Positions 30,816 through 39,253 of a DNA stretch of 64,000 nt are shown here, piece by piece. Source of the stretch: Chachezhania sediminis (lineage in GTDB: Bacteria > Pseudomonadota > Alphaproteobacteria > Rhodobacterales > Rhodobacteraceae); NCBI RefSeq assembly GCF_009765275.1, contig NZ_VOPH01000011.1, positions 62,001-126,000 of the forward strand, read 5' to 3'. Under the pieces are notes generated by a model, which saw only the letters and a list, made by a program, of their open reading frames with translations, made no database searches and was not told the DNA's origin. The translations under genes were made by a program, and so were the position numbers. Every line of letters begins with the position of its first letter. Within the stretch, counting starts at the first letter, position 1.

Positions 30816-31935
30816 GACAGGTGGCCTCCGCCGCCGGCTGCAGGCGCTGTCCTACAGCGCCGCGCGCCGGCTGGCACGTACCCTGGCGACGGTTGTAGGC
30901 GGGTCCTACAGCCGCCGCTACTCGCCTCCGGGCTTTTCCCGCGGCCCCAAGGCGCATGTGATCATCCTGGACGGCACCATGTCGTCGCTGGAACGCGGGT
31001 TCGAAACCCATGTCGGCATCACCTACCGGATGCTGCAGGAAATGGGCAGCCAGGTGTCCGTCTTCTACGAGGCCGGGATCCAGTGGCGCAGCTGGCGCAG
31101 CATGGGCGACGTGATCACCGGCAACGGCATCGACCGCCAGATCCGCCGCGCCTATGGTTACCTTGCCTCGCGTTATCGTCCGGGCGACCGGGTCTACCTG
31201 ATGGGCTATTCCCGCGGCGCCTATGCCGTGCGATCGCTGGCCGGGGTGATCGACATGGTGGGCCTTCTGAAGCCCGAACATGCCACGGTCAGCAATATCC
31301 GCACCGTCTATCGCCATTACCAGCTGAACCCCGAAAGCACATCGGCCAAGGCCTTCGCCCGGCTCTACTGCCTGCCCCAGATCCCGATCGAGATGGTGGG
31401 CGTCTGGGACACGGTGAAGGCGCTGGGTCTGCGCCTGCCGCTTTTGTGGCGGCTGACCGAACCGCGCTATTCCTTCCACAACCACAAGCTGGGCCCCACG
31501 GTCCGGAACGGTTTCCAGGCGCTGGCGCTGGACGAAAACCGGGTGGTCTACCAACCCGTGCTCTGGACCTCGGACGAAGGCTGGACCGGCCGGGTGGAAC
31601 AGATGTGGTTTCGCGGCAGCCACGGCGATATCGGCGGCCAGCTTGGCGGGTTCGAAGCCGCGCGGCCGCTGGCCAATATCTCGCTGGTCTGGATGCTGGA
31701 CCGGGCCGAAGGGGCGGGCCTGCCCCTGCCCCACGGCTGGCGCGCGCGGTTCTACACCGATGTCACCGCACCTTCGGTCGGGACCTGGCGCGGCTGGGGC
31801 AAGCTGTTCCTGTTGCGTCACCGCCGTATCGTCGGCCGCGATCCCACGGAACACATCCATCCCAGCGTCCACGACCATCCCGCCCCGCGCAGCTGGGCCG
31901 AGGCGCTCCACTGGGGCTCTCGCAACGCGCATTAG
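30793..31935 (+). CDS. DUF2235 / Tle1-like phospholipase-type hydrolase
   Basis: A 380-residue alpha/beta-hydrolase of the DUF2235 family, whose best-studied members are type VI secretion phospholipase effectors (Tle1). The family opening VIILDGTMSSL, the nucleophile elbow in VYLMGYSRGAYAVRSLAG (catalytic Ser), VGVWDTVKALG and the Asp/His region WFRGSHGDIGGQL are visible. It begins inside the molybdenum hydroxylase gene (23-bp overlap), so expression is probably coupled. No type VI secretion, VgrG or immunity-like gene is nearby, so a housekeeping lipase role is as likely as an effector role. A GGCAAC repeat follows 10 bp after the stop. Confidence 0.82.
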   Translation: MPDNRPPKTGGLRRRLQALSYSAARRLARTLATVVGGSYSRRYSPPGFSRGPKAHVIILDGTMSSLERGFETHVGITYRMLQEMGSQVSVFYEAGIQWRSWRSMGDVITGNGIDRQIRRAYGYLASRYRPGDRVYLMGYSRGAYAVRSLAGVIDMVGLLKPEHATVSNIRTVYRHYQLNPESTSAKAFARLYCLPQIPIEMVGVWDTVKALGLRLPLLWRLTEPRYSFHNHKLGPTVRNGFQALALDENRVVYQPVLWTSDEGWTGRVEQMWFRGSHGDIGGQLGGFEAARPLANISLVWMLDRAEGAGLPLPHGWRARFYTDVTAPSVGTWRGWGKLFLLRHRRIVGRDPTEHIHPSVHDHPAPRSWAEALHWGSRNAH

Positions 31936-31945
31936 ACAGCCGGCG

Positions 31946-32001
<56 letters not shown>

Positions 32002-32303
32002 AACATGTTGCGGTCACGCCCGGCCGTAGAATGCCCCGGTGTATCTGCCCCTGGCGATCACGCACCGTCCGGTCGGTCTGGGGGACCGAGCGCGGGGCAC
32101 AGCTTCTGCTCGGTCGACCCCGCCGGCCTGCCCCGGTCCCTTCTTCCCGGCCTGCCCTGGCCAGACCTTTCTCAGCCCTCGGGGCCACCCGCCTCTCCCC
32201 CAACGGGGCGAACACGGAAACATGCCTGTCCACCGCACATCCCTGCCCATCGCCTCGCGGTTCCACCGCAAAGCGGGCGCGGGTTTCCCGTGGTCGCCGG
32301 TGC

Positions 32304-32330
32304 GGGCGGGTGGGCGGGTGGGCGGGTGGG
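32304..32330 (+). repeat. (GGGCGGGT)3-GGG array, G-quadruplex motif
   Basis: Three perfect tandem 8-mers plus GGG give seven GGG tracts separated by single-base loops, on the coding strand 80 bp upstream of the rhomboid ATG. Such a sequence meets the usual definition of a parallel G-quadruplex; effect on expression is inferred. Confidence 0.9.
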
Positions 32331-32410
32331 ACCGCGAGGCGCAGGCCCAAGCGATTGCCAAGCCTGCGCCCGGCCCCATATCGTGCAACGGACACCAAGA
32401 AGCAGGCGCC

Positions 32411-33187
32411 ATGTTCCCGATCCGCGATCACAACCCGTCAGGGCGCACGCCCTATGTCGTCTATGCGCTGATCGCGGCCAATGTGCTGATCTTCCTCAGC
32501 TACGTGAACCTGATGGGCAACGAACGCGCGCTGCAGTCCTTCTTCTTCGACTGGGCGCTGATCCCGGCCAGGCTGGAAACCGGATCGGGCTATGGCACGC
32601 TGCTCAGTTCGATGTTCCTGCACGGCGGCTTCATGCACCTGGCCGGCAACATGCTGTTCCTCTGGGTCTTCGGCGACAACCTGGAAGACCAGATGGGGCA
32701 TGGCGGCTTCGCGCTCTTCTACCTGGCCTGCGGCATCGGGGCCGGCTTGGTCCACGTCCTGTTCTCGCCCGGGTCGATCGTTCCGACCGTCGGAGCCTCG
32801 GGCGCCATCGCGGGCGTGATGGGGGGCTACCTGCTGCTTTACCCCAAGGCGCGGGTCGACCTGTTGCTGATCCTGATCGTCATCATCCGGATCATCCCGG
32901 TCCCGGCCTGGATCGTGCTGGCGGTCTGGTTCGCAATGCAGTTCGTCGGCAGCATCGGGTCGGATGCCGCGGCCGGCGGCATCGCCTACTGGGCCCATAC
33001 CGGGGGGTTCGTCGTGGGCTTCCTGCTGACCGTGCCGATCTGGCTGCGCCTGGGCGGTCCCGGTTTCTGGACGCGCACGGCCGGCCATCCCGCGCATCCG
33101 CAGGCCGAATACCGTTTCTCGCAAAGCCGAATCCCGAAGGTGCCCCGCGGCCGGCGCCCGGGGTCCCGAAAGTCCCCCTGGGGCTGA
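32411..33187 (+). CDS. Rhomboid-family intramembrane serine protease
   Basis: A 258-residue protein with six to seven membrane segments. The catalytic pair is visible: Ser in VGASGAIAGVMGGYLLL and His in IAYWAHTGGFVVGFLL. The HxxxN-type region MFLHGGFMHLAGNMLFLWVF is present. I chose the ATG at 32411 (MFPIRDHNPSGRTPYVVYAL), as the protein then starts like its relatives; the open frame back to 32039 is GC-rich read-through. The C-terminal tail is basic. It would cleave membrane proteins within the bilayer; targets are unknown. The G-quadruplex motif lies in its leader. Confidence 0.9.
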   Translation: MFPIRDHNPSGRTPYVVYALIAANVLIFLSYVNLMGNERALQSFFFDWALIPARLETGSGYGTLLSSMFLHGGFMHLAGNMLFLWVFGDNLEDQMGHGGFALFYLACGIGAGLVHVLFSPGSIVPTVGASGAIAGVMGGYLLLYPKARVDLLLILIVIIRIIPVPAWIVLAVWFAMQFVGSIGSDAAAGGIAYWAHTGGFVVGFLLTVPIWLRLGGPGFWTRTAGHPAHPQAEYRFSQSRIPKVPRGRRPGSRKSPWG

Positions 33188-33208
33188 CCGCCGGAAACCG
33201 AAGCAGGC

Positions 33209-33229
33209 AAGGCCCTTTCCAAGGGCCTT
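33209..33229. terminator. Hairpin between rhomboid gene and suhB
   Basis: AAGGCCCTT and AAGGGCCTT form a perfect 9-bp stem with a 3-nt loop, 22 bp after the rhomboid stop and 40 bp before the end of convergent suhB. It could serve both genes. Confidence 0.5.
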
Positions 33230-33268
33230 CGGACGCGACTTCGAAAGGCGCTTTGACGCCGTCAGCCG

Positions 33269-34054
33269 TCAGCGGCGGATCGTCTTGGCGAAGGCGTCGA
33301 ACACCGCATTGTTGGCGCAGATCACCTCGCCGCTGTCCAGGATGCCTTCGTCGGGCCGGATCGGTTCGACCAGGCCGCCGGCTTCGCGCACGATGACGAT
33401 GCCCGCCGCCAGGTCCCAGGGCTTCAGCCCGCGTTCCCAGAACCCTTCATAGCGGCCGGCCGCCACATAGGCCATGTCCAGTGCCGCCGCGCCCCAGCGC
33501 CGCACGCCCGCCGTCACCGGCAGAAGCTGCGCCAGGTCCTTGATCGTGTCCGGAAGCTCCGGCCGGCCGCCATAGGGCAGGCCCGTGGCAAAAATGCTCT
33601 CGATCATCCGGTGGCGCCCGGACACCCGCAGGCGCGTGTCGTTCAGCCAGGCGCCGGCGCCCTTCTCGGCAAAGAATATTTCATCCTTGGCGGCGTCGAA
33701 GACGACGCCCGCCACGATCTGGCCCTTGTGTTCCAGCCCGATCGAGATCGCCCAGTGCGGCAGCCCGTGCAGGAAGTTCGTCGTCCCGTCCAGCGGATCC
33801 ACGATCCAGCGACGGGTCGGATCCTCGCCCTTGATCTCGGCGCTTTCCTCGGCGCACCAGCCATAGGTCGGACGGGCGCCCAGAAGTTCCTCCTTCAGGA
33901 TCGCCTCGGCCGCGATGTCCGCCTTCGACACGAAGTCGCCCGGCCCCTTGGCCGATGCCTGCAGGTTCTCGACCTCGCGGAAGTCCTTGACCAGCGAGCG
34001 GCCCGCCTTGCGCGCGGCCTTCACCATGATGTTCAGATTGGCGCTGCCGATCAT
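33269..34054 (-). CDS. suhB: Inositol monophosphatase family protein
   Basis: A 261-residue Mg2+-dependent phosphatase of the SuhB/IMPase family. The metal-binding motifs are EESAEIKGE, WIVDPLDGTTNFLHGLPHWA and WDLAAGIVIVREAGGLVEP. The N-terminus SANLNIMVKAARKAGRSLVK is the usual one. AAGGTCGAGG precedes the ATG at 34054. In E. coli SuhB also acts on ribosomal RNA transcription; whether this one does cannot be told. It is divergent from the MDR oxidoreductase at 34379. Confidence 0.93.
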   Translation of the reverse strand: MIGSANLNIMVKAARKAGRSLVKDFREVENLQASAKGPGDFVSKADIAAEAILKEELLGARPTYGWCAEESAEIKGEDPTRRWIVDPLDGTTNFLHGLPHWAISIGLEHKGQIVAGVVFDAAKDEIFFAEKGAGAWLNDTRLRVSGRHRMIESIFATGLPYGGRPELPDTIKDLAQLLPVTAGVRRWGAAALDMAYVAAGRYEGFWERGLKPWDLAAGIVIVREAGGLVEPIRPDEGILDSGEVICANNAVFDAFAKTIRR

Positions 34055-34378
34055 CGGGCCTCGACCTTCTTGACTGGATAGTTCTCGTTTCGGGAATGGC
34101 CAACGGGCCCTTGAAGGGGCCTATACTTGCAGGGGCCCCGGTTGAAAAGGGGAACCTCCCCCACCCTACGCTGCGTAGCTGGGCGGGAAAGATCCACGTT
34201 AACAATTGCTTAACACTGTTTCGCGCGCGAAACAAATCTCTGCAAGCCCTTGTTTTTCCATCAGGCAGTGCTGGCGAATCCCCGCCTTTGTCGCCGCGTC
34301 AGACCATCCGGACCCTTGTCAGGCGCCCCGCCCGCAGCCACGGTCCGCAAATTGAAGTCACGTGGAGGAGAGCCCCCG

Positions 34379-35413
34379 ATGTCCGACAAGATGTATCGCG
34401 TCGCCCTGGCCAGCCGGCCCGACGGCGCGCCCGTCCCCGCCAATTTCAGCTACGAAGCCGCCGATATCCCGACCCCGGGCGAAGGCGAGGTGCTGGTCCG
34501 CGTCCATTACATGTCGCTGGACCCCTACATGCGCGGCCGGATGGACGATGCCGAAAGCTATGCCGCCCCCGTGCCCCTGGGCGGCACGATGGAGGCCGGC
34601 GGCGTGGGCGAGGTGATCGCGTCGAACAGCCCCGATTTCGAACCGGGCGATTTCGCCTTCGGCATGTTCGGCTGGGCCACCCACGGCGTGCAGCCCGCCA
34701 AGATGCTGCGCAAGGTCGATCAGACCCAGGTGCCGATCACCACGTCGCTGGGCGTCCTGGGCATGCCGGGCTTTACCGGCTGGTACGGCTTCACCCAGAT
34801 CGGCAAACCCAAGGCGGGCGAAACGCTGGTCGTGGCCGCGGCTACCGGCCCCGTGGGGTCGATGGTGGGCCAGGTTGCCAAATCACTGGGCCTGCGCGCC
34901 GTGGGCATCGCCGGCGGGGCCGACAAGTGCAAGCTGGCGGTCGAGAAATTCGGCTTTGACGCCTGTCTGGACCACCGCGCCTATGGGTCGGCGAAGGACC
35001 TGCGCGCGGCACTGAAGGCCGAATGCCCCGACGGGATCGACATCTATTTCGAAAACGTGGGCGGCATGGTGCTGGAGGCGGTGCTGCCGAACATGAACCG
35101 TTTCGGCCGGATCCCGATCTGCGGGATTATCGCCTGGTACGATGCCGGCGGGTTGGGCGAAGGGGCGCAGGGCCTGTCCGGTCCCAAGATCTGGCGGACG
35201 ATCCTGGTCAAGCACCTGCTGGTCAACGGCTTCATCATCTCGAACCACTGGAACCTCTATAACCAGTTCCTGTCCGAGATCGCACCAAAGGTCGCAAGCG
35301 GAGAAGTGGCCTATGTCGAGGACGTGGCCGAAGGGCTGGAAAACGCCCCCGCCGCCTTCATGTCGATGCTGAAGGGCGGCAACATGGGCAAGCAGATCGT
35401 CAAGGTGATCTGA
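34379..35413 (+). CDS. NADP-dependent oxidoreductase (MDR/leukotriene-B4 dehydrogenase-like)
   Basis: A 344-residue zinc-free medium-chain reductase. The opening YRVALASRPDGAPVPANFSY and the segment HYMSLDPYMRGRMDDAESYA are typical of the CurA/PTGR family. The NADP site is VVAAATGPVGSMVGQVAK. The end reads MLKGGNMGKQIVKV. Members reduce alpha,beta-unsaturated carbonyls (for example curcumin or alkenals). GGAGGAG precedes the ATG at 34379; the frame is open further upstream but without homology. No functional link to its neighbours is clear. Confidence 0.9.
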   Translation: MSDKMYRVALASRPDGAPVPANFSYEAADIPTPGEGEVLVRVHYMSLDPYMRGRMDDAESYAAPVPLGGTMEAGGVGEVIASNSPDFEPGDFAFGMFGWATHGVQPAKMLRKVDQTQVPITTSLGVLGMPGFTGWYGFTQIGKPKAGETLVVAAATGPVGSMVGQVAKSLGLRAVGIAGGADKCKLAVEKFGFDACLDHRAYGSAKDLRAALKAECPDGIDIYFENVGGMVLEAVLPNMNRFGRIPICGIIAWYDAGGLGEGAQGLSGPKIWRTILVKHLLVNGFIISNHWNLYNQFLSEIAPKVASGEVAYVEDVAEGLENAPAAFMSMLKGGNMGKQIVKVI

Positions 35414-35476
35414 TCCCCCGACAGGTGGCCCGATCCGCCACGGGGATGGGTCGGACCGCCGGCAGGGCCGCCGTCC

Positions 35477-36394
35477 CTACATGGACTGCAGCTTGCGCGC
35501 TTCGGTGCGCGCAAGCGCGACCAGGCGCTGAACGTATGGTTTTTCCAGGTCGTCCCGGCGCACGGCGGCGTAAAGGCGCCGGGTCAGCCCGGTCTCGGTC
35601 AGGGGCCGCGTCACGTAATCCGAATTGTACTTCACCTCGCGCACAACCCAGTCGGGCAGCACCGCCACCCCGCGGTTCGACGCGACCAGAAGCAGGATCA
35701 CCGCCGTCAGTTCGACCTGCCTTATCGCGGCCGGCTCGACCTTGGCGGGCGTCAGAAGCTGGCTGAAGATGTCCAGCCGTGCGCGATCCACCGGATAGGT
35801 GATCAGCGTCTCGCCCCGAAAATCGGTCGCGTCGATATAGGGCTTTGCCGCCAGCGGGTGCGCGGCCGCGGCCACGAAGACCGGCGCATAGTCGAACAGT
35901 TCCACCCATTCCACGCCCGGCAGATCCTCGGGGTCGGACGAGACGACAAGGTCGACCTCTTCCTTTTCCAGCGCCGGCAGGGCGTCGAAGGCAAGCCCCG
36001 GGCGGATGTCCACATCGACATCGCCCCAGTCCTTGCGGAATTCCTCCAGCACGGGAAACAGCCATTCGAAACAGGCATGGCATTCGATGGCGATGTGCAT
36101 CCGACCGGTCTTGCCGTCGCGGAGCGCCGCGAATTCGTCCTGCAGCGCCTCGACCTTCGGCAGCACCTGTTCGGCCAACCGCAATAGGCGCAGACCGGCG
36201 GCCGACAGGCGCATCGGCTTCGACCGCCGCACGAAGAGTTCGACGCCCGCCTGATCCTCCAGCCCCTTGATCTGGTGCGACAGCGCGCTTTGCGTGATGT
36301 GCAACTGGTCTGCAGCCTTGGCCAGCCCCCCGGCGTCATGGATCGCCTTGATCGTGCGCAGATGGCGGAACTCGATATTCATCGTGCGGCTCAT
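35477..36394 (-). CDS. metR: LysR-family regulator of methionine genes (MetR)
   Basis: A 305-residue LysR-type regulator whose N-terminus aligns well with E. coli MetR: IEFRHLRTIKAIHDAGGLAK, AADQLHITQSALSHQIKGLE and FVRRSKPMRLSAAGLRLLRL. The effector domain follows. It is divergent from metF with only 78 bp between, which supports the MetR assignment; MetR uses homocysteine as co-activator. Either the ATG at 36394 or the one at 36382 (giving MNIEFRHL, closer to E. coli MetR) may be the start; neither has a strong ribosome site. A TGAG-N5-CTCA palindrome lies in the gap. Confidence 0.9.
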   Translation of the reverse strand: MSRTMNIEFRHLRTIKAIHDAGGLAKAADQLHITQSALSHQIKGLEDQAGVELFVRRSKPMRLSAAGLRLLRLAEQVLPKVEALQDEFAALRDGKTGRMHIAIECHACFEWLFPVLEEFRKDWGDVDVDIRPGLAFDALPALEKEEVDLVVSSDPEDLPGVEWVELFDYAPVFVAAAAHPLAAKPYIDATDFRGETLITYPVDRARLDIFSQLLTPAKVEPAAIRQVELTAVILLLVASNRGVAVLPDWVVREVKYNSDYVTRPLTETGLTRRLYAAVRRDDLEKPYVQRLVALARTEARKLQSM

Positions 36395-36411
36395 GTTGTT
36401 CTTGAGAATTA

Positions 36412-36424
36412 TGAGTTTGTCTCA
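36412..36424. promoter_or_regulatory. Candidate MetR operator
   Basis: TGAG-N5-CTCA, a 13-bp inverted repeat in the metR-metF gap, has the same geometry as the enterobacterial MetR site TGAA-N5-TTCA. It lies 49 bp before the metF start. Assignment is inferred from position and geometry. Confidence 0.4.
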
Positions 36425-36472
36425 CGGAGCGGGGAATGCCACAAGGGCCCAACTGACAAGGATGTGACCCCC

Positions 36473-37339
36473 ATGCCCGCTCCGAGCGTTTCCTTCGAGT
36501 TCTTTCCGCCGCGCGACCTGGCCGGTTCCTTCCGCCTGTGGGACACGGTCCAGCATCTTGCGCCCCTCGGGCCCCGCTTCGTGTCGGTGACCTATGGCGC
36601 CGGCGGCACGACCCGCGACCTGACCCGTGACGCGGTCGCCACCCTGCACAAGCAGTCCGGCCTGAAGGTCGCGGCGCACCTGACCTGCGTGAATGCCTCG
36701 AAAGAGGAAACGCTGACCATCGCGCGCGGCTTTGCCGAGGTCGGCGTGACCGACATCGTGGCGCTGCGGGGCGATCCGCCCCAGGGCGCGGACAAGTTCG
36801 TGCCGCATCCCGACGGGTTCGCCAATTCCTGCGAGCTGATTGCGGCGCTGAAGGACGCGGGCGACTTCACGATCCACGTGGGCGCCTATCCGGACCCGCA
36901 CCCGGACGCCCCCCATGACGGTGCCGATGTCGAATGGCTGAAGCGCAAGGTAGATGCCGGCGCGGACGAGGCGCTGACCCAGTTCTTCTTCGAGGCCGAG
37001 ACTTTCCTGCGGTTCCGCGATGCCTGCGTGAAGGCCGGGATCGACAAGCCGATCGTGCCGGGCATCCTGCCGATCGAGAACTGGAAGGGCGCGCGTCGTT
37101 TCGCCGAACGCTGCGGCACCGTGATCCCGGACTGGGTCGATCCCGCCTTCGAGGCTGCGATCCGCGACAACCGTCACGACCTGCTGGCCACGGCGCTCTG
37201 CACCGAACTCTGCAGCGATCTGATGGACGAAGGCGTCGACACCTTCCACTTCTACACGCTGAACCGGCCCGAGCTGACGCGCGACGTCTGCCATGCGCTG
37301 GGGGTCACCCCGCAGGTCGCCCTGCGCGACGTGGCCTAA
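36473..37339 (+). CDS. metF: Methylenetetrahydrofolate reductase
   Basis: A 288-residue FAD-dependent TIM barrel that reduces 5,10-methylene-THF to 5-methyl-THF for methionine synthesis. The N-terminal catalytic Glu is in VSFEFFPPRD, followed by FVSVTYGAGGTTRD, then VALRGDPPQGADKF and the substrate loop GADEALTQFFFEAETFLRF. FHFYTLNRPELTRDVCHALG is the usual end. AAGGATG lies before the ATG at 36473; the long open frame further upstream runs antisense to metR and is not used. It is probably activated by MetR. Confidence 0.96.
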   Translation: MPAPSVSFEFFPPRDLAGSFRLWDTVQHLAPLGPRFVSVTYGAGGTTRDLTRDAVATLHKQSGLKVAAHLTCVNASKEETLTIARGFAEVGVTDIVALRGDPPQGADKFVPHPDGFANSCELIAALKDAGDFTIHVGAYPDPHPDAPHDGADVEWLKRKVDAGADEALTQFFFEAETFLRFRDACVKAGIDKPIVPGILPIENWKGARRFAERCGTVIPDWVDPAFEAAIRDNRHDLLATALCTELCSDLMDEGVDTFHFYTLNRPELTRDVCHALGVTPQVALRDVA

Positions 37340-37473
37340 GCGACGCGGCGTCAGTCCGGTCCGCCCCACGCGCCGGCTTCTCTGCGGTGCAGAGAGGATG
37401 CTAATTTCGAAGTGACTGCTGCCGGCCGGGCGAAGGCCCCGGCCGGCAGCGCCGCATTCGGGAGGAGCGTTGC

Positions 37474-37950
37474 ATGAAGAAAGTCACATCGATCGAGGAT
37501 CTGCCGTCGCGGGAGGACATCCTGTCCCGCACGGGGATGGAGTTCATCCAGGACATCCTGTCCGGCGAACTGGCGCCGCCGCCAATCGCCCATCTGATGA
37601 ACTATGCGATGCACGAGGTCGAACCGGGCCGTGTCGTCTTCCGCGGCACGCCGAAGCTGGAGGTCTGCAACCCCATCGGCAGCGTCCATGGCGGCTGGTA
37701 CGGCACGCTTCTGGACAGCGCAATGGCCTGTGCCGTGCAGACGATGCTGCCCAAAGGGTCGGGCTACACGACGCTGGAATACAAGGTGAACATCATCCGG
37801 TCGATCCCGTTGGGCCTGGTGGTCGACTGCATCGGCTGGACGGATCATGTCGGCCGCTCGACCGGTGTCGCCCATGGCGAGATCCGGGGGGTCGAGGACG
37901 GACGGCTTTATGCCACCGGATCCACGACCTGTATCGTGATGACGCGCTGA
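37474..37950 (+). CDS. PaaI-family hotdog thioesterase
   Basis: A 158-residue hotdog-fold protein. The family signature is GSVHGGWYGTLLDSAMACAV (conserved HGG and acidic residue), followed by TTLEYKVNIIRSIPLG and the C-terminal strands. Such proteins hydrolyse acyl-CoA or phenylacetyl-CoA thioesters; the substrate is unknown. GGGAGGAG precedes the ATG. It lies 134 bp after metF and may be a separate transcript. A hairpin follows at 38153. Confidence 0.87.
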   Translation: MKKVTSIEDLPSREDILSRTGMEFIQDILSGELAPPPIAHLMNYAMHEVEPGRVVFRGTPKLEVCNPIGSVHGGWYGTLLDSAMACAVQTMLPKGSGYTTLEYKVNIIRSIPLGLVVDCIGWTDHVGRSTGVAHGEIRGVEDGRLYATGSTTCIVMTR

Positions 37951-38152
37951 GGGGGCGCCTTCCTGACCTGCGCAGACAGCGGCCGTGGACAGGCGGGACA
38001 TCCGCCTTTCACCTGCGGGATCGGCAAGCCGGGGCAAGACGAACGGTGTGCCGCGGATCACGGTGAAATCGGGCGGGAAACACCGGAACTGTCCCAAGCA
38101 GGGATCAGCGGTCCGACCTGGGACGGGCGTACGTGGCGGGTTTTCCATCCTT

Positions 38153-38172
38153 TGCCGGGACTTTTCCCGGCA
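38153..38172. terminator. Hairpin between the thioesterase and lipoprotein genes
   Basis: TGCCGGGA (38153-38160) pairs with TCCCGGCA (38165-38172) around CTTT. It sits between two convergent genes (stops at 37950 and 38239) and may serve either. Confidence 0.45.
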
Positions 38173-38238
38173 GCACGGCATGGAACCTGTACGGATCGGG
38201 GGTCCCGGGTGCGTGGGGAACCACGCACGCTGCCCCTG

Positions 38239-38868
38239 TCATCGGATTATGTACGTTCCGAAACTGAAGGTCCGGTCGTGAAACCGCGCCTCTGGCGATA
38301 TGGCCTGGTAGGTGATCCGGCCCGGTCCCGAAACCACATCTCCCTTCGGGCAGGCCAGGACGCTGACATCGCCACGAATGTCGTATTGCCCACGCTGCAT
38401 TTCCGCCTTCAGGGCATCGTCAAACTCGGCCCTTTCGGTCGGGTCACCGCTGGCGAGATCCACCAAACCCGGGGTGTAAGGGCGGGCACGCAAGGTGTTC
38501 TCGACCTGCAGGGTGCTTGCGGGCGGAATGCGCATGGCAAGAATCTGCCCGTTCTGCGAATATGGCAGTGGATGTTCCTTGCCCTGAACGAATGCCGCAA
38601 GACCGAAACTGTCGTTCGGCGCCGCGGGATATGTCGAGAAACGCGCAATGCAGACAGGATGGGACGTCCTGTTTTCCAGGGTGGTGCGAATTGTCACGAA
38701 ATGCCCCGAACGATGAACAGAGCCGGCAATGCCCAGTCCCGTCTCGCCGGCACCAATCTGGCCGCAAGCCGCGAGCAGTATCGGCGGCAAGAGACACGTC
38801 AGGAAGGCTCCACAGGCCCTGAGTGAGCCATGTCTGAAAATGGGTTGCTGCGGCTCATGCGAAATCAT
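38239..38868 (-). CDS. Putative lipoprotein of unknown function
   Basis: A 209-residue protein with a lipoprotein signal: hydrophobic segment CGAFLTCLLPPILLAACGQ with the lipobox LAAC at Cys35. The mature domain looks beta-rich (GHFVTIRTTLENRTSHPVCI, RIPPASTLQVENTLRARPY). I chose the ATG at 38868 because GGAGAG lies 6 bp before it; a second ATG two codons upstream abuts that site too closely. No family recognised. It lies downstream of crotonase 2 on the same strand, with a 385-bp gap containing element copy E. Confidence 0.65.
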   Translation of the reverse strand: MISHEPQQPIFRHGSLRACGAFLTCLLPPILLAACGQIGAGETGLGIAGSVHRSGHFVTIRTTLENRTSHPVCIARFSTYPAAPNDSFGLAAFVQGKEHPLPYSQNGQILAMRIPPASTLQVENTLRARPYTPGLVDLASGDPTERAEFDDALKAEMQRGQYDIRGDVSVLACPKGDVVSGPGRITYQAISPEARFHDRTFSFGTYIIR

Positions 38869-39253
38869 CCGCATCTCTCCATTCTGGTGTCCTACCGATT
38901 GCCGGAGCCGTACCGGTCGAACCCGGCCCCCAGTCGCAAGTCCTGCCATTCGTGCAAGCAAGACGCGGCATGGGCCGCTTTTGCCACGATCTGGCCAAGG
39001 CACGGACCTGGCGGATCTGGACCGGCGGTGCGCGGGTCCGGGCGCCATGTCTGTCCGGGGGCGGAGCATGGGAGCCGGCAGGATGGGGGCTCTGCCCCCG
39101 CCCTCCCCTGCGGGGAGGACTCCCCCGAGGTATTTGGAGATCAAAGAAGTCAGGGGGGAGCGCCCGGAAGGGGACGGGGCGGGCCGGGTAAACCCCGCCG
39201 GTCCACTGGCCAATGGGCGGCGATCCACCGGAGATCGGCCAGTCGAGGACGGG
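38869..39253. other. 385-bp gap between lipoprotein gene and crotonase 2
   Basis: Contains recurrent element copy E (39084-39150). I see no gene in the remainder. Confidence 0.6.
39084..39150 (-). repeat. Recurrent intergenic 3' element, copy E
   Basis: On the minus strand: ACTTCTTTGATCTCCAAATA, CCTCGGGGGAGTC, a GC-rich spacer, then the hairpin GGGGGCAGAGCCCCC. It lies about 100 bp behind crotonase 2 in sense orientation. Confidence 0.85.

Noticed and set aside
32039-32410. Long N-terminal extension of the rhomboid protease
   Set aside because: The extension translates the G-quadruplex and repeat region into Pro/Arg/Gly noise; the family N-terminus begins at 32411.
36395-36472. SAM-type riboswitch upstream of metF
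   Set aside because: The 78-bp gap is too short and shows no conserved pseudoknot pattern; a divergent MetR explains control.
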